This document shows, piece after piece, positions 10,101 through 17,812 of a stretch of DNA of 64,000 bases. This stretch comes from Micrococcus porci. GTDB taxonomy: Bacteria; Actinomycetota; Actinomycetes; Actinomycetales; Micrococcaceae. The stretch's first letter is position 1. Each line of letters begins with the position of its first letter. The stretch is from the NCBI RefSeq assembly GCF_020097155.1, contig NZ_CP083691.1:620001-684000 (forward strand), read 5' to 3'. Both the position numbers and the translations under genes were made by a program. Under the pieces are notes generated by a model. The model was not told the DNA's origin. It worked only from the letters and a program-made list of their open reading frames with translations, and made no database searches.

Positions 10101-10640
10101 GCGGCCGTGCCCTCCTCCAAGCTGGAGCGGTTCCTGGACGACCTCGAGGAGGTGCTGGCCGAGGGGCACCGGGTGATCGTGTTCAGCCAGTTCACGTCCT
10201 TCCTGCGGGTGGTCGCCGAGGAGCTGGACGCGATGGAGGTGGAGCACGCCTACCTGGACGGCTCCACCCGGAACCGCGCCGAGGTGATCCAGGACTTCCG
10301 CGAGGGCGACGCCCCCGTGTTCCTGATCTCCCTGAAGGCGGGCGGGTTCGGCCTGACGCTGACGGAGGCGGACTACGTGTTCCTCATGGACCCGTGGTGG
10401 AACCCGGCGGCGGAGAACCAGGCCGTGGACCGGGCGCACCGCATCGGCCAGGAGCGGACCGTGATGGTCTACCGGATGGTCTCCGAGGGGACCATCGAGG
10501 AGAAGGTGCTGGAGCTGCAGCAGCGCAAGGCCGAGCTGTTCGGGGCGCTCATGGACGAGTCCGACGACTCCGGCGCCGGCGCCTTCACCGACTCCCTCAC
10601 GGCGGACGACATCCGGGAGCTGCTCGGCGCCGAGGAGTGA
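7200..10640 (+). CDS. SWIM zinc-finger SNF2-family DEAD/DEAH helicase
   Basis: Large ATPase of 1146 aa. The N terminus carries a SWIM zinc finger (CQC at residues 90-92, then C98 and H100). A long middle region typical of bacterial SNF2 proteins follows. The helicase core has Walker A MGLGKT (705-710), DEAQ box (804-807), TGTPMEN motif III, an FSQF helicase-C motif and the final QAVDRAHRIGQ motif VI. Such proteins translocate on double-stranded DNA and are linked to repair or transcription recycling. The exact role here is not determinable. The ATG at 7200 has no strong ribosome binding site and sits about 8 nt behind an AAGACT -10-like hexamer, so the message may be leaderless. Confidence 0.9.
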   Translation: MAPGVSGDPLPHLRTEAIRALVGPTSADRGFDIAAEGGVLRVTYDASRLRLTSAVRGTAPQPYRQAVRLQPSGETGPDGEPLLEPTAGRCQCPVGEDCKHVAAALYEITRRHADAARHAAREELASRVTTADRLPSPERAGAAPARPDAPAPEAGLPWRGVLESLAGLDGGPRRLAPPPDLAIGVELVAESSRNAFAQWGPAPAGEEHLREARLLYVIVRPLKRGAKGTWIKGGLTWKAFQFPRAEYDPAQERALRLIWRQLQAEDSYPTEGWFGLHAFDSPRIWQLLAEAQEAGVELVPQGILADVVLDAPVEVGLDVASAPDGGLEVAPSLAPAGGAGEGAPADDAAARPDAERLRDTHAIGSIGFYRADEEEDGTWTLHLLPAVRRVPEPVQEMVLAGRPVHVPTADREEFLGRIYPRLRAALDVGSADASVELPEFEPPVLRLQADFRPGHRLVLRWSWLYFDPPRELGLGHDGLRDPRHEEAVLRAAAQVWPRVGRAEEQELEGVGAARFSESVLPQLQRLDHVRVDVTGERPDYRELKAAPRIEVSTKAAQNDWFDLGVQVSVDGHVLPFVELFTALVHGKTTLMLQDGTWLGLDHPAFDRLRALLSEAAALQEWTPEHTTLSRHQVGFWEDLKELADEAEEDPEWTAAVGRLAAVERLPEAPAVPGLKAELRPYQEDGLRWLRFLHDQDLGGILADDMGLGKTVQTLALMAYARAEHPDRPPFLVVAPSSVLSVWASEAAKFTPGLDVRVLDTTTRKRGTSVTEAAEGADVVVTSYTLLRIDAAQHADASWAGIVLDEAQFLKNRASKVHQVARDLRAPFRLAITGTPMENSLSDLWALLEVVVPGLFPSHRRFRETYVTPIETGEHPERMASLRRRVRPFMLRRSKELVAKDLPPKQEQVLRVELDAAHRKVYDRVLARERRKVLGLLGDMDGNRFTIFKSLTLLRMLALAPQIVDREYAAVPSSKLERFLDDLEEVLAEGHRVIVFSQFTSFLRVVAEELDAMEVEHAYLDGSTRNRAEVIQDFREGDAPVFLISLKAGGFGLTLTEADYVFLMDPWWNPAAENQAVDRAHRIGQERTVMVYRMVSEGTIEEKVLELQQRKAELFGALMDESDDSGAGAFTDSLTADDIRELLGAEE

Positions 10641-10661
10641 GGGCCGCGGCGGGGCGGGCCG

Positions 10662-10781
10662 GACGTTTTCGTTCGGGGAACGGCCGCGTGTCGAGACGTT
10701 TTCGTTGATGAGACGGCGGCCCTCCCGCCCGTTTCGTCGACGAAAGTGGTCCCCGGGGCGCCGTTTCCCGAACGAAAGCGG
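10662..10781. repeat. Four copies of a TTTC-N6-GAAA intergenic repeat
   Basis: Four related 20-bp units occur between the helicase stop and the small ORF at 10798. Two are on the + strand (10730-10749 and 10762-10781) and two on the - strand (10662-10682 and 10696-10716). The core reads CGTTTC, five variable bases, then ACGAAA or CGAAA and RCG. The copy at 10732-10745 is a perfect 14-bp palindrome TTTCGTCGACGAAA. Two more copies lie at 29285-29338 beside lsr2. No coding function is evident. They may be binding sites or members of a genome-wide repeat. Confidence 0.7.
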
Positions 10782-10797
10782 GGGGTAGCCTCGGGCC

Positions 10798-10884
10798 ATG
10801 CGTCGCCCGTCCCGTTCCAGCACCGCCGTCCACGAGGCGCTCGAGCGGATCGCCGCCTGGCATGCGGCGCGTGGCCTGGCCTGA
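10798..10884 (+). CDS. Possible 28-aa small protein
   Basis: Short ORF starting ATG at 10798 and ending TGA at 10884. Its product is basic at the N terminus with a predicted amphipathic helix (VHEALERIAAWHAARGLA). The hexamer TAGCCT (10786-10791) is six bases before the ATG, the spacing seen at other apparently leaderless starts in this window, for example at 23957. A G-rich tract also lies just upstream. I do not recognise the peptide. It may be a leader or chance ORF. Confidence 0.3.
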   Translation: MRRPSRSSTAVHEALERIAAWHAARGLA

Positions 10885-10917
10885 CAGGCTGCGCCGCGCG
10901 CCGCACTGGCCGGTGAC

Positions 10918-12213
10918 TCAGCCGCCCAGCCGGTAGTGGCGCTCGAGCGGCGTGCCGTTGACGGCCCGGTCGCCGAGCAGTCGGGCGCGGTAGATCAGCG
11001 GGTTGTGGCTGGCGAGCACCCGCGCATTGCGCCAATGCCGGTCCAGCCCGCGCGTGCGCAGCGTCGCGGAGGCCCCGCCCACCTCGAACAGGCGGGTCGC
11101 CGCGTCGAGGGCAGCCCGGGCGATCACCTGCTGGGCGGCGTAGACGGCGGTGTACACCGCGTCCACCTCGGCCTCGGCCAGGGGCGCGCCCGCCGCCTCG
11201 GCCCGCAGCGCCCGGTCCAGGGGCCCGACGACGGCGTCGAGCGCCGCCTGCGCCCCGAACGCGGCGGCCTCCAGCTCGCCCACCACCTGCAGCACCTGCG
11301 GATCGTCACCGGGCCGCGGGGCCGCACCGTGGGAGAAGCCGCGCGTACGGCCGGCCACATAGGCCGCCGCGTCGCGCACGACGGCCCGGGCGATGCCCGT
11401 CAGGCCCACCAGGTGGACGAACTGGAAGATCGCCTGCGAGGCGAAGATCGACGAGCCGTCGTCCAGGGACTGGCCCACCGGCGTGAGCTCCTCCGGATCC
11501 ACCACCACGTCCGTGAACTCCGTGGTCCCCGAGGCGGACAGCCGCTGACCGAATCCGTCCCAGTCGTCATGCAGGGTCACCCCCGGGGCGTCCGAGCGCA
11601 CGGTCGCCGCGCGCTCGGCACCGTCCTCGTCCTCGACGACGACGATCGTCCAGTCCGCGTACAGCGTCCCGGTGGAATAGGCCTTGCGACCGTTGACCAC
11701 CGCCGAGCCGTCCGGACGCGTCGTCAGGCGGGTCTCGTAGTGGCCGGTGCGGTTGCCGATCTCCGTGGTCGCGTTCGCGACCGTCTCACCCGTGGCGAAG
11801 CGGTGCAGCCACCGCTCGCGGCGCGGCCCGTCCGGCGAGCCGAGCACCGTCTCCACGTTCACCACGTGCACCCGCAGGGCCTGCAGCACGTTCGAGTCGG
11901 CCTCGGCGAGCTCCACGTACAGGCGCGCGGCCTCCGGGAACGTCAGGCCGGCCCCGCCCGCGTCCTCGGGCACGCGCAGCCCCGGGAAGCCGGCGGCGGC
12001 GAGGCGGTCCGTGGCCTCACGATCGGTCACGCGTTCACGGTCCCGCTCGGCGGCGGTCTCGGCGAGCCAGGCGAACACGGGGGCCAGCCGTGCGCGGGCG
12101 GCGAGGAACTGGGGCCGGTCGGCCGGGTGCGCGGTGGTCGGCACCCCCGAGTCGGCGGTCCCGACGTCGGCGGGACGGGAGATCGTGTCGGTGCGGTCGG
12201 TGGTCGTCGTCAT
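10918..12213 (-). CDS. SfnB/DszC-like acyl-CoA dehydrogenase-fold oxidoreductase (copy 2)
   Basis: Flavin enzyme of the acyl-CoA dehydrogenase fold, 431 aa. The RKAYSTGTLYADW and DDWDGFGQRLSASGTT segments are characteristic of the SfnB and DszC branch. That branch acts as flavin-dependent monooxygenases or dehydrogenases in sulfur acquisition rather than fatty acid oxidation. The ATG at 12213 follows the stop of the paralogous gene by one base (TGAGATG), with AAGGAG seven bases upstream. The two genes therefore form a bicistronic unit. The substrate is unknown. An organosulfur substrate would fit the methionine genes about 5 kb away, but that link is inference. Confidence 0.75.
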   Translation of the reverse strand: MTTTTDRTDTISRPADVGTADSGVPTTAHPADRPQFLAARARLAPVFAWLAETAAERDRERVTDREATDRLAAAGFPGLRVPEDAGGAGLTFPEAARLYVELAEADSNVLQALRVHVVNVETVLGSPDGPRRERWLHRFATGETVANATTEIGNRTGHYETRLTTRPDGSAVVNGRKAYSTGTLYADWTIVVVEDEDGAERAATVRSDAPGVTLHDDWDGFGQRLSASGTTEFTDVVVDPEELTPVGQSLDDGSSIFASQAIFQFVHLVGLTGIARAVVRDAAAYVAGRTRGFSHGAAPRPGDDPQVLQVVGELEAAAFGAQAALDAVVGPLDRALRAEAAGAPLAEAEVDAVYTAVYAAQQVIARAALDAATRLFEVGGASATLRTRGLDRHWRNARVLASHNPLIYRARLLGDRAVNGTPLERHYRLGG

Positions 12214-12214
12214 C

Positions 12215-13582
12215 TCACTGCTCCTTCGTGGCGGCGGGGGTCGAGGGGGACGGGGAGACGCTGTCGCGGGACGGATCGGCGTCGGTGGACGATGCGGTCT
12301 CGACCGCGTCCGCGCTGTGCGGGGCGGGGGTGCCGTGCAGCAGGCACTCCCCGATCTGGCGGCGGCGGTGCGGCAGGGGCGTGTGACTGGCCAGCACCCG
12401 CGCGTTGCGCCAGTGCCGGTCCAGTCCCGGGCCCGCGACGACCGCCGACGCCCCGGCCGTCTCGAACAGGTCGGAGGTCAGCCGCAGCGTCAGGTCGGCC
12501 GCCACGGAGGACGCCGAGGCCGCGGCGACCCAGGCCTCCGTGTGGGCGGCCTCGAAGGCCTCCGCGGCGCCGTCGTCCGGGGACTCGGTCGCGGCCGCGC
12601 CGATCGCGGGAGCCGCACCGGCCGCGGCGGTGTACGCCGCCTCGAGGGCGGGGACCGCGCCGAGGACCACGGAGCGCAGCGCCCGGACCTGCGCCGCGGC
12701 GGCGCCGAGCTGGTGCTGCAGGACCGGGTCGTGGGCGGGGCTGGCGCTCGCGGCGTGCTGGTAGGAGCGGGAGCGGCGGCGGAGGATCTCGGCGAAGTCG
12801 TCGAGCGCGCGCTGGGCGATGCCCGCCTGGGTGGCCGCGAGGATGAGCCACAGGAACGGGTAGCCGGGGGCGGCGGCGGGGCGCTCCAGGTCGACGCGGC
12901 GCCAGGCGGGGGCGGGCGCGTCGGTGTAGACGGTGGTGCCGGAGGCCGTGCCGCGCTGGCCGATGCCGTCCCAGTCGTCGCGGGCCTCGACGCCCGGCCC
13001 GGCCACCTCGACGACGAGGGGCTGCAGGGCCCCGGCGTCGTCGTGGGCGGCGACCAGGGTCCAGTCCGCCAGCAGGGTGCCGGTGGAGTACTGCTTCGTG
13101 CCGGTCAGCAGGAACGCCTCCGGGTCGCGCGGGTCTCGGCGGGCCGTGACGCCCGGCAGGCCGGTCGCGGCCGGCGGGTCCACGAGTGCGTTGGCGAAGA
13201 CCTTCCCGGCGGCCACCTCGTCCAACCACCAGTCGGTCAGACGCGGGTGGACGTCGCGGGCGACCTGCTCCGTGAACATGAAGTGCCCGTGGAGGGCCTG
13301 GGGGAGGTTCGCGTCGGCCGCGGCGAGGTCCACGAGCAGGTCGAGGAGCTGCGTGAGGGTCGCGTCGGAGCCGCCGCGCTCCCGCGGCAGCCGGAGGGCG
13401 GTGAAGCCGGTCTCGGCGAGGAGGCGCACGGCCGCATGGGGCGGGACGGCCGCGTCCCGCCGCCGGGCCTCGTTCGCGGCGATCCGGGCGAAGACGGGGG
13501 CGAAGCGGGCGCGGAGTTCTGCGGTGTCGGGGGCGTCGGCGGCGGAGGTCGGTGCGGGACGGTCGAGGACGGGAGTGGTCAT
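12215..13582 (-). CDS. SfnB/DszC-like acyl-CoA dehydrogenase-fold oxidoreductase (copy 1)
   Basis: Paralogue of the downstream gene, 455 aa from the ATG at 13582. I chose that start because GGAAGGA precedes it at the right distance. A longer frame to 13720 has no such site and reads through low-complexity sequence. It shares the KQYSTGTLLADW and DDWDGIGQRGTASGTT segments and the final DRHWRNARVLASHTPL block with its neighbour. The C-terminal region is lengthened by an Ala/Thr-rich tail. It is the first gene of a two-gene operon of likely flavin-dependent oxidoreductases. The two products may form a heteromer or use related substrates. Confidence 0.75.
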   Translation of the reverse strand: MTTPVLDRPAPTSAADAPDTAELRARFAPVFARIAANEARRRDAAVPPHAAVRLLAETGFTALRLPRERGGSDATLTQLLDLLVDLAAADANLPQALHGHFMFTEQVARDVHPRLTDWWLDEVAAGKVFANALVDPPAATGLPGVTARRDPRDPEAFLLTGTKQYSTGTLLADWTLVAAHDDAGALQPLVVEVAGPGVEARDDWDGIGQRGTASGTTVYTDAPAPAWRRVDLERPAAAPGYPFLWLILAATQAGIAQRALDDFAEILRRRSRSYQHAASASPAHDPVLQHQLGAAAAQVRALRSVVLGAVPALEAAYTAAAGAAPAIGAAATESPDDGAAEAFEAAHTEAWVAAASASSVAADLTLRLTSDLFETAGASAVVAGPGLDRHWRNARVLASHTPLPHRRRQIGECLLHGTPAPHSADAVETASSTDADPSRDSVSPSPSTPAATKEQ

Positions 13583-13706
13583 GGGAGGTCCTTCCGTGGG
13601 CAGGTGGGCCGACCGTAGGCATCCGTGCCGGGCTCGCCCCAGCCCGCCGACGGGTGGCGTCACGCGCCGGTTCCCGCGACGGGGGCGCGCCGTCGGCGCC
13701 GCAGGG

Positions 13707-15120
13707 ATGACGAGCCGCATCCGCCGCCTTCTCCGCCACCCTCGCCGCCGCGGCCATCGCCCTCACGGCGTGCGGCGGGGACGCCGTCCCGTCCGGCCCG
13801 ACGTCGGCACCCGCCGCCGCCTCGGACGGCGCCGAGTCGCCGTCGGGTGAGGCGACGGCGGCCTCCTCCGTCTCCGAGGAGGACCGCGTCGACCCGACCC
13901 GGACCACCGAGGTCTCCGCGGTGACCCCGCGCATCCTGCTCTCGCACGAGGACGGGCTCACGCTGCTCGACGCCGAGTCCGGTGAGGTGGTGAAGGAGCA
14001 GGACGTCGCGGGCTTCACGCGGCTGAGCAACGCCGGCAACGGCAAGGACGTCCTGGTGACCACCGGGAACGGCTGGGAGGTGTTCTCCACCGGCATCCAG
14101 GCCAAGGCCCACGGCGATCACTTCCACAACTACGAGTCCGCGCCCGGCATGACCGGCGTGACGTTCCCGGGTGAGCACCCCGGCCACGTCGTCACCCACA
14201 ACGGCAGGACCACCCTCTTCGCGGACGGCACGGGCGCGATCCGCACCTTCGACTCGGCCCACCTGGACAAGGCGACCCCGGACCTCATGCCCGTCATGAC
14301 GGAGGCCGAGACCGAGGACCCGCACCACGGCGTGGCGCTCGAGCTCTCCGACGGCACCCTCTTCACCACGCAGGGCACCGAGGACTCCCGGAACACGCTC
14401 CAGGTGATCGACCCGACGGCCGGCGAGGTCAAGGCCGAGACCGACGACTGCCCCGGCAGCCATGGCGAGGCCGCGGCCCAGCCGACGGAGGCGGGCGACG
14501 TCGTCGTGATGGGCTGTGAGAACGGGCCCGTCGTGTACCGGGACGGCGAGTTCCACAAGGTGGACGTCGAGACCGAGTACCAGCGCTCCGGGAACCTGTT
14601 CGGGCTGCATGACTCGCCCATCGTCCTGGGGGACTACAAGGTCGAGGAGGAGCCGAAGGAGGCCGTCGAGCGGCCCACGGAGATCGCCCTCATCGACACC
14701 CGCACCGATGAGCTCACCACCGTGGACCTCGGCTCCTCCTACTGGTTCCGCTCGCTCGGCCGCGCCGAGGACGGCTCCGCGGTCGTGCTGACCTACGACG
14801 GCGAGGTCAACGTGATCGACGAGGAGACCGGTGAGGTCACCGCCGAGTACCCGGTGATCGAGCCGTGGAAGGAGAAGGACGAGTGGCAGGAGCCCGGCCC
14901 GATCCTGAAGGTGGCCGGGAACACCGCTCACGTCACCGACGCAGAAGCCCAGAAGCTCGTGGCCGTCGACCTGGAGACCGGTGAGACCGTCCTGGAGAAG
15001 GACCTGGAGTTCGCCCCGGTCGAGATGGCCGTGGTCACCGGCCAGCGGGAGTCCGTGAAGCCCGAGGAGGCCGCGGACGCCGAGTCCGGCCACGACGAGC
15101 ACACCGACCACGATCACTGA
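13707..15120 (+). CDS. AztD-like zinc metallochaperone lipoprotein, signal peptide out of frame
   Basis: Secreted beta-propeller-like protein. The frame ending at 15120 has repeated D-x-ETGE loop motifs, the His-rich motif HGDHFH (about 14112) and a His/Asp tail HDEHTDHDH. These fit AztD-type periplasmic zinc chaperones, though the assignment is by resemblance only. Read upstream in the same frame, codons 13711-13785 give a lipoprotein signal (SATLAAAAIALTAC with lipobox LTAC). That frame starts after a TGA at 13708 and has no start codon. The plausible ATG at 13707 (MTSRIRR) is in another frame. One base too many (or two too few) between about 13710 and 13735 would explain this. The first in-frame GTG, at 13921, would give a 399-aa protein without a signal peptide. 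Confidence 0.65.
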
Positions 15121-15557
15121 TCGGGCCGGACATGGCGGCGGGGGTCAGCGCCGCGCGGCCGTGGCCCCGCCGGAACCGGGTCCGACGCATCGGTGGGGTG
15201 TCCGAAGCGCGGGGCGGTCGGCTGGAGCGCGAACACGAGGAGTGTGAGCGGCCCGACCAACGGCACCAGCCCGACGAACAGCCACGCGTGGCTGAAGCCG
15301 GCGTCGTGGAGGCGCCGGGCGAGCAGGGCGAGCGATGGGAGTGCGTGCGTGATCCCCACCAGGAGGACGGCCACGTCCCGGAGGGACAGGTCCGGGGAGC
15401 CGAGGATGAACACGTCCAGGGCGGTGGACACGAAGTGAACGGCGGTCTGCAGGAGTCACACGCAGAGCGCCGCGAGCCAGAAGTCGGCGCGGGAGGCGCG
15501 CCCGCTGAACTGCGCGTAGCCGGCGTAGTAGCGGCGGATGGCCTGACGCATGGTCAT
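15114..15557 (-). pseudogene. DUF805 membrane protein gene with in-frame TGA
   Basis: From the ATG at 15557 the frame reads a normal DUF805 N terminus (RYYAGYAQFSGRASRADFW). It meets TGA at 15456-15458, then continues in the same frame with the rest of the family (ARRLHDAGFSHAWLF and further helices) to 15114. DUF805 proteins are small membrane proteins of unknown role. The single stop separates a 33-residue N-terminal piece from 114 downstream residues, so the gene is broken unless the TGA is read through or is a sequencing error. A restart at the GTG at 15431 would lack the first helix. Its 3' end overlaps the AztD-like gene by 7 bases on the opposite strand. Confidence 0.7.
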
Positions 15558-15567
15558 GGTCCGGCCC

Positions 15568-15729
15568 TCAGTCTTGCCGAGGGGACGCCAGCAGCCCCTG
15601 TGCCGCCATTGCCCCGTCGATCAGCCCGCCCGACACCACCGGGTGCCGGAGGTGGCCGACCCCGCGGACGGGCGGGTCGTCGTCGTGGTGGGTCGGCCGC
15701 ATGGGGCGGGCCGTGGTCGTGGCCGTCAT
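15568..15729 (-). CDS. Possible 53-aa protein of unknown function
   Basis: Short ORF from ATG at 15729, preceded by a good Shine-Dalgarno run (GAGGGGGA, about 6 bases before the ATG). It ends 10 bases before the start of the DUF805 gene on the same strand. The product has a DDDPP stretch and a Gly/Ala-rich C terminus, with no recognisable domain. The ribosome binding site and placement favour a real gene. The sequence is too short to name. Confidence 0.35.
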   Translation of the reverse strand: MTATTTARPMRPTHHDDDPPVRGVGHLRHPVVSGGLIDGAMAAQGLLASPRQD

Positions 15730-15785
15730 GGTTCCCCCTCGCATCACGTGTGACATGCGTCATCCTGCCATGGCGGGTGGACGGG

Positions 15786-16547
15786 TCAGGCCCCCTGTGG
15801 ACAGGCCTCGATGATCATCAACGGGTGCTCCGCCGCGTCGAACGGGCGGCCGCGCCAGTCGCTCCAGACGCGGTCCACCGCCAGCCCCGCCGCCGCAAGG
15901 TCCTGGGTCACCTGCTCCACGGAGCGGAACTGCAGGTGCTCCTCACCCTCGCTGACCACGCCCTCGTCCGGATACTCGGTGCGCCAGCGGTGCACGACGA
16001 CACCGTCCGCGTCCGGCGCGCTCGTCGCCTCGGACTCGACGAGGCGACCGGCCGCCGTCGTCCGTTCCGTGGGCTCCTGCTGCCAGTCCTCCCAGGCGCG
16101 ACGGACGGGGTTGCGGGTCTCGAACAGCAGCCGACCGCCGGGGACCAGGCCGGCGGCGATGCGCCGCAGGGCGCCGTGCCAGTCCTGGCCGATCAGGTGC
16201 ATCGCCACGTTCCCGCTCATGATCACCAGGTCCGCCGACCCCGGCTCGATCAGCTCCGCGGTGCCCCGCCGCCACTCGACGCGGTCCCCGCCGGGGCGCG
16301 CCCGGGCGACGCGCAGCATGGCCTCGGCCGGGTCGATCCCGACGACGGCGCGGTCATCGCCGGTCAGCGTCACCGTGAGCGATCCGGTGCCGCAGCCGAG
16401 ATCGACGATCCGCCGGGCGCCGGACTCCTCGGCCGCCCGGCGGACGTACGCGTGGTCCTCTCCGGGCGGGTTGTCGAGGTCATAGAGGGCGACGACGCGG
16501 TCGTCGTCGTAGGCGCGGCGGTTCGTCTCGGCCGGGTCCAGATGCAT
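15786..16547 (-). CDS. Class I SAM-dependent methyltransferase
   Basis: Protein of 253 aa from the ATG at 16547. Motif I IVDLGCGTGSLT is near residues 47-58, followed by the acidic GIDPAEAML loop and a post-motif LVIMSGNVAMHL. These identify a class I Rossmann methyltransferase; the substrate is unknown. A longer frame to 16814 exists, but the ATG at 16547 aligns with the family start and has a TACGGT -10-like hexamer 7 bases upstream, which suggests a leaderless message. Confidence 0.8.
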   Translation of the reverse strand: MHLDPAETNRRAYDDDRVVALYDLDNPPGEDHAYVRRAAEESGARRIVDLGCGTGSLTVTLTGDDRAVVGIDPAEAMLRVARARPGGDRVEWRRGTAELIEPGSADLVIMSGNVAMHLIGQDWHGALRRIAAGLVPGGRLLFETRNPVRRAWEDWQQEPTERTTAAGRLVESEATSAPDADGVVVHRWRTEYPDEGVVSEGEEHLQFRSVEQVTQDLAAAGLAVDRVWSDWRGRPFDAAEHPLMIIEACPQGA

Positions 16548-16576
16548 GGACGGCACCGTATCTTGAAGATGACTGC

Positions 16577-16745
16577 ATGCACCGCCAGCTGGACCACGAG
16601 GAGTTCGACCAGCGGCTCGAGCGCTGAGCCGCCGCCGTCGCCGCTGAGCCGCGCCGCGGTCCGGCCGCCCACGCCACGAAGACGCAGAAGCGCCTGGCCG
16701 GCTGGGCGCAGGGCGTGTCTCCTCGATGGGCACGCACCCATGGCG
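16577..16745. other. Remnant sequence: DUF1707-like start and VOC-tail fragment
   Basis: On the + strand a 16-codon ORF at 16577-16627 (LDHEEFDQRLER) resembles the N-terminal SHOCT/DUF1707 motif, then stops. On the - strand around 16672-16700 the sequence repeats the 3' end of the VOC gene at 17354 (the FCVFV codons) with changes, and no complete gene is present. I read this as debris of two older genes between the methyltransferase and GNAT genes. Confidence 0.4.
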
Positions 16746-16758
16746 GCAGTTCAGTGCG

Positions 16759-17271
16759 TCATGCCTCTTGGCCGTGGCTGCTGTAGACCACGATCGGCGC
16801 CCCACTGGGATCACGCGTGCTCTTCCACACGGTCATGCCGATTCGTTCGGCCACGCGACGGGAAGCCATGTTGTCGGGGTTGATGATCGCGGTGACCATC
16901 GTTGCGCAGAGGGTCTCGAACCCGTATCGCAGGCAGGCAGAGGCCCCCTCGGTTGCCAGTCCTTGTCCCTGGCGTTCTGGCAGGACGTGGTAGCCGACCT
17001 CGAGGACCTCCTGGCCGTCGACGTTCTGCCAGGTCAGGCCGCAGTCACCGATGAAGTCGCCGGTGGCCCGGTGTTCGATGACCCACAGGCCGAACCCATG
17101 CTCGGCGTAGTTGTCCTTCGACCAGTTGATCCACCGCTGCACCTCGTTGCGCGACTTGGCCCGCGGGTAGTAGCGCATGACCTCCGCGTCTCCGAGGAGC
17201 CTGCACATGTCGTCGAGGTCAGCGTCGGTCATGCACCGGAACGTGAGTCGATCTGTGGGTTGCGGGATCAC
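16759..17271 (-). CDS. RimJ/RimL-type GNAT acetyltransferase
   Basis: Protein of 170 aa with a GTG start at 17271 and AAGG about 11 bases upstream. It opens with the typical TDRLTFRCMTDADLDDM segment. The acetyl-CoA binding loop ERQGQGLATEG is in the middle, followed by NPDNMASRRVAERIGM, the usual C-terminal signature of RimJ/RimL acetyltransferases. The acceptor is unknown; it could be a protein N terminus or a small amine. Codon use is less GC-biased than in neighbouring genes, which hints at later acquisition. Confidence 0.8.
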   Translation of the reverse strand: MIPQPTDRLTFRCMTDADLDDMCRLLGDAEVMRYYPRAKSRNEVQRWINWSKDNYAEHGFGLWVIEHRATGDFIGDCGLTWQNVDGQEVLEVGYHVLPERQGQGLATEGASACLRYGFETLCATMVTAIINPDNMASRRVAERIGMTVWKSTRDPSGAPIVVYSSHGQEA

Positions 17272-17327
17272 CCGACGACCTTACCGACGGCACTGAACCG
17301 GCTTCTTGTCTTCGGCACGTGCGTGAA

Positions 17328-17339
17328 CCCCCCCCCCCC
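17328..17339. repeat. Homopolymer of 12 C residues
   Basis: A run of 12 C residues lies between the GNAT start (17271) and the VOC stop (17354), about 57 bp upstream of the GNAT start codon on that gene's strand. Tracts of this length can vary by slippage and would change promoter spacing. It could also be an assembly artefact. Confidence 0.8.
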
Positions 17340-17353
17340 GCGGTCCGCCGCGC

Positions 17354-17767
17354 TCACCCCACGAAGACGCAGAAGGGGTGGCCGGCCGGGTCCGCGAACA
17401 CGTACAGGGGTTCCTCCTCGTCGTCGGAGCGGTCCAGGACGAGGCGCCCGCCCAGGCGCAGGGCGTGGTCGTGGGCCGCGTCGAGGGAATCGCGGTCCGG
17501 CACGGTGAAATCCAGGTGCAGCTGCATCGGCACCTCGGGTGACGGCCACGTGCTGGGCTTCAGTTCCTCGGTGCGCTGGAATGTCAGGACGCGGCGGCCG
17601 TCGTCGTCCAGCAGCACGAGCCAGTCCGCGCTGTCCGGCTCGCGACCGTCCGCGAGCTCGTCGCCCGTGCGGTAGTGGAGACCGAGGAGCTCGCGGTAGA
17701 AGTCCGCGACGGAACGGATGTCGACGGCGTCGATCACAGGCTGCTGGAGCACGGGGCGGCTGACCAT
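17354..17767 (-). CDS. VOC (glyoxalase/bleomycin-resistance fold) family protein
   Basis: Single VOC domain protein of 137 aa. It starts PVIDAVDIRSVADFYRELLGL, has a central MQLHLDFTVPD strand and ends with the classic YVFADPAGHPFCVF segment. These are the beta-alpha-beta-beta-beta modules of the fold. Metal-binding histidine and glutamate positions are not all evident, so a binding or resistance role is as likely as catalysis. The ATG at 17767 was preferred over a GTG two codons upstream. Confidence 0.8.
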   Translation of the reverse strand: MVSRPVLQQPVIDAVDIRSVADFYRELLGLHYRTGDELADGREPDSADWLVLLDDDGRRVLTFQRTEELKPSTWPSPEVPMQLHLDFTVPDRDSLDAAHDHALRLGGRLVLDRSDDEEEPLYVFADPAGHPFCVFVG

Positions 17768-17812
17768 GGCCACACCTTAAGCAACCTCGGTGTCCGCGTC
17801 AGCGTCTCGGCC

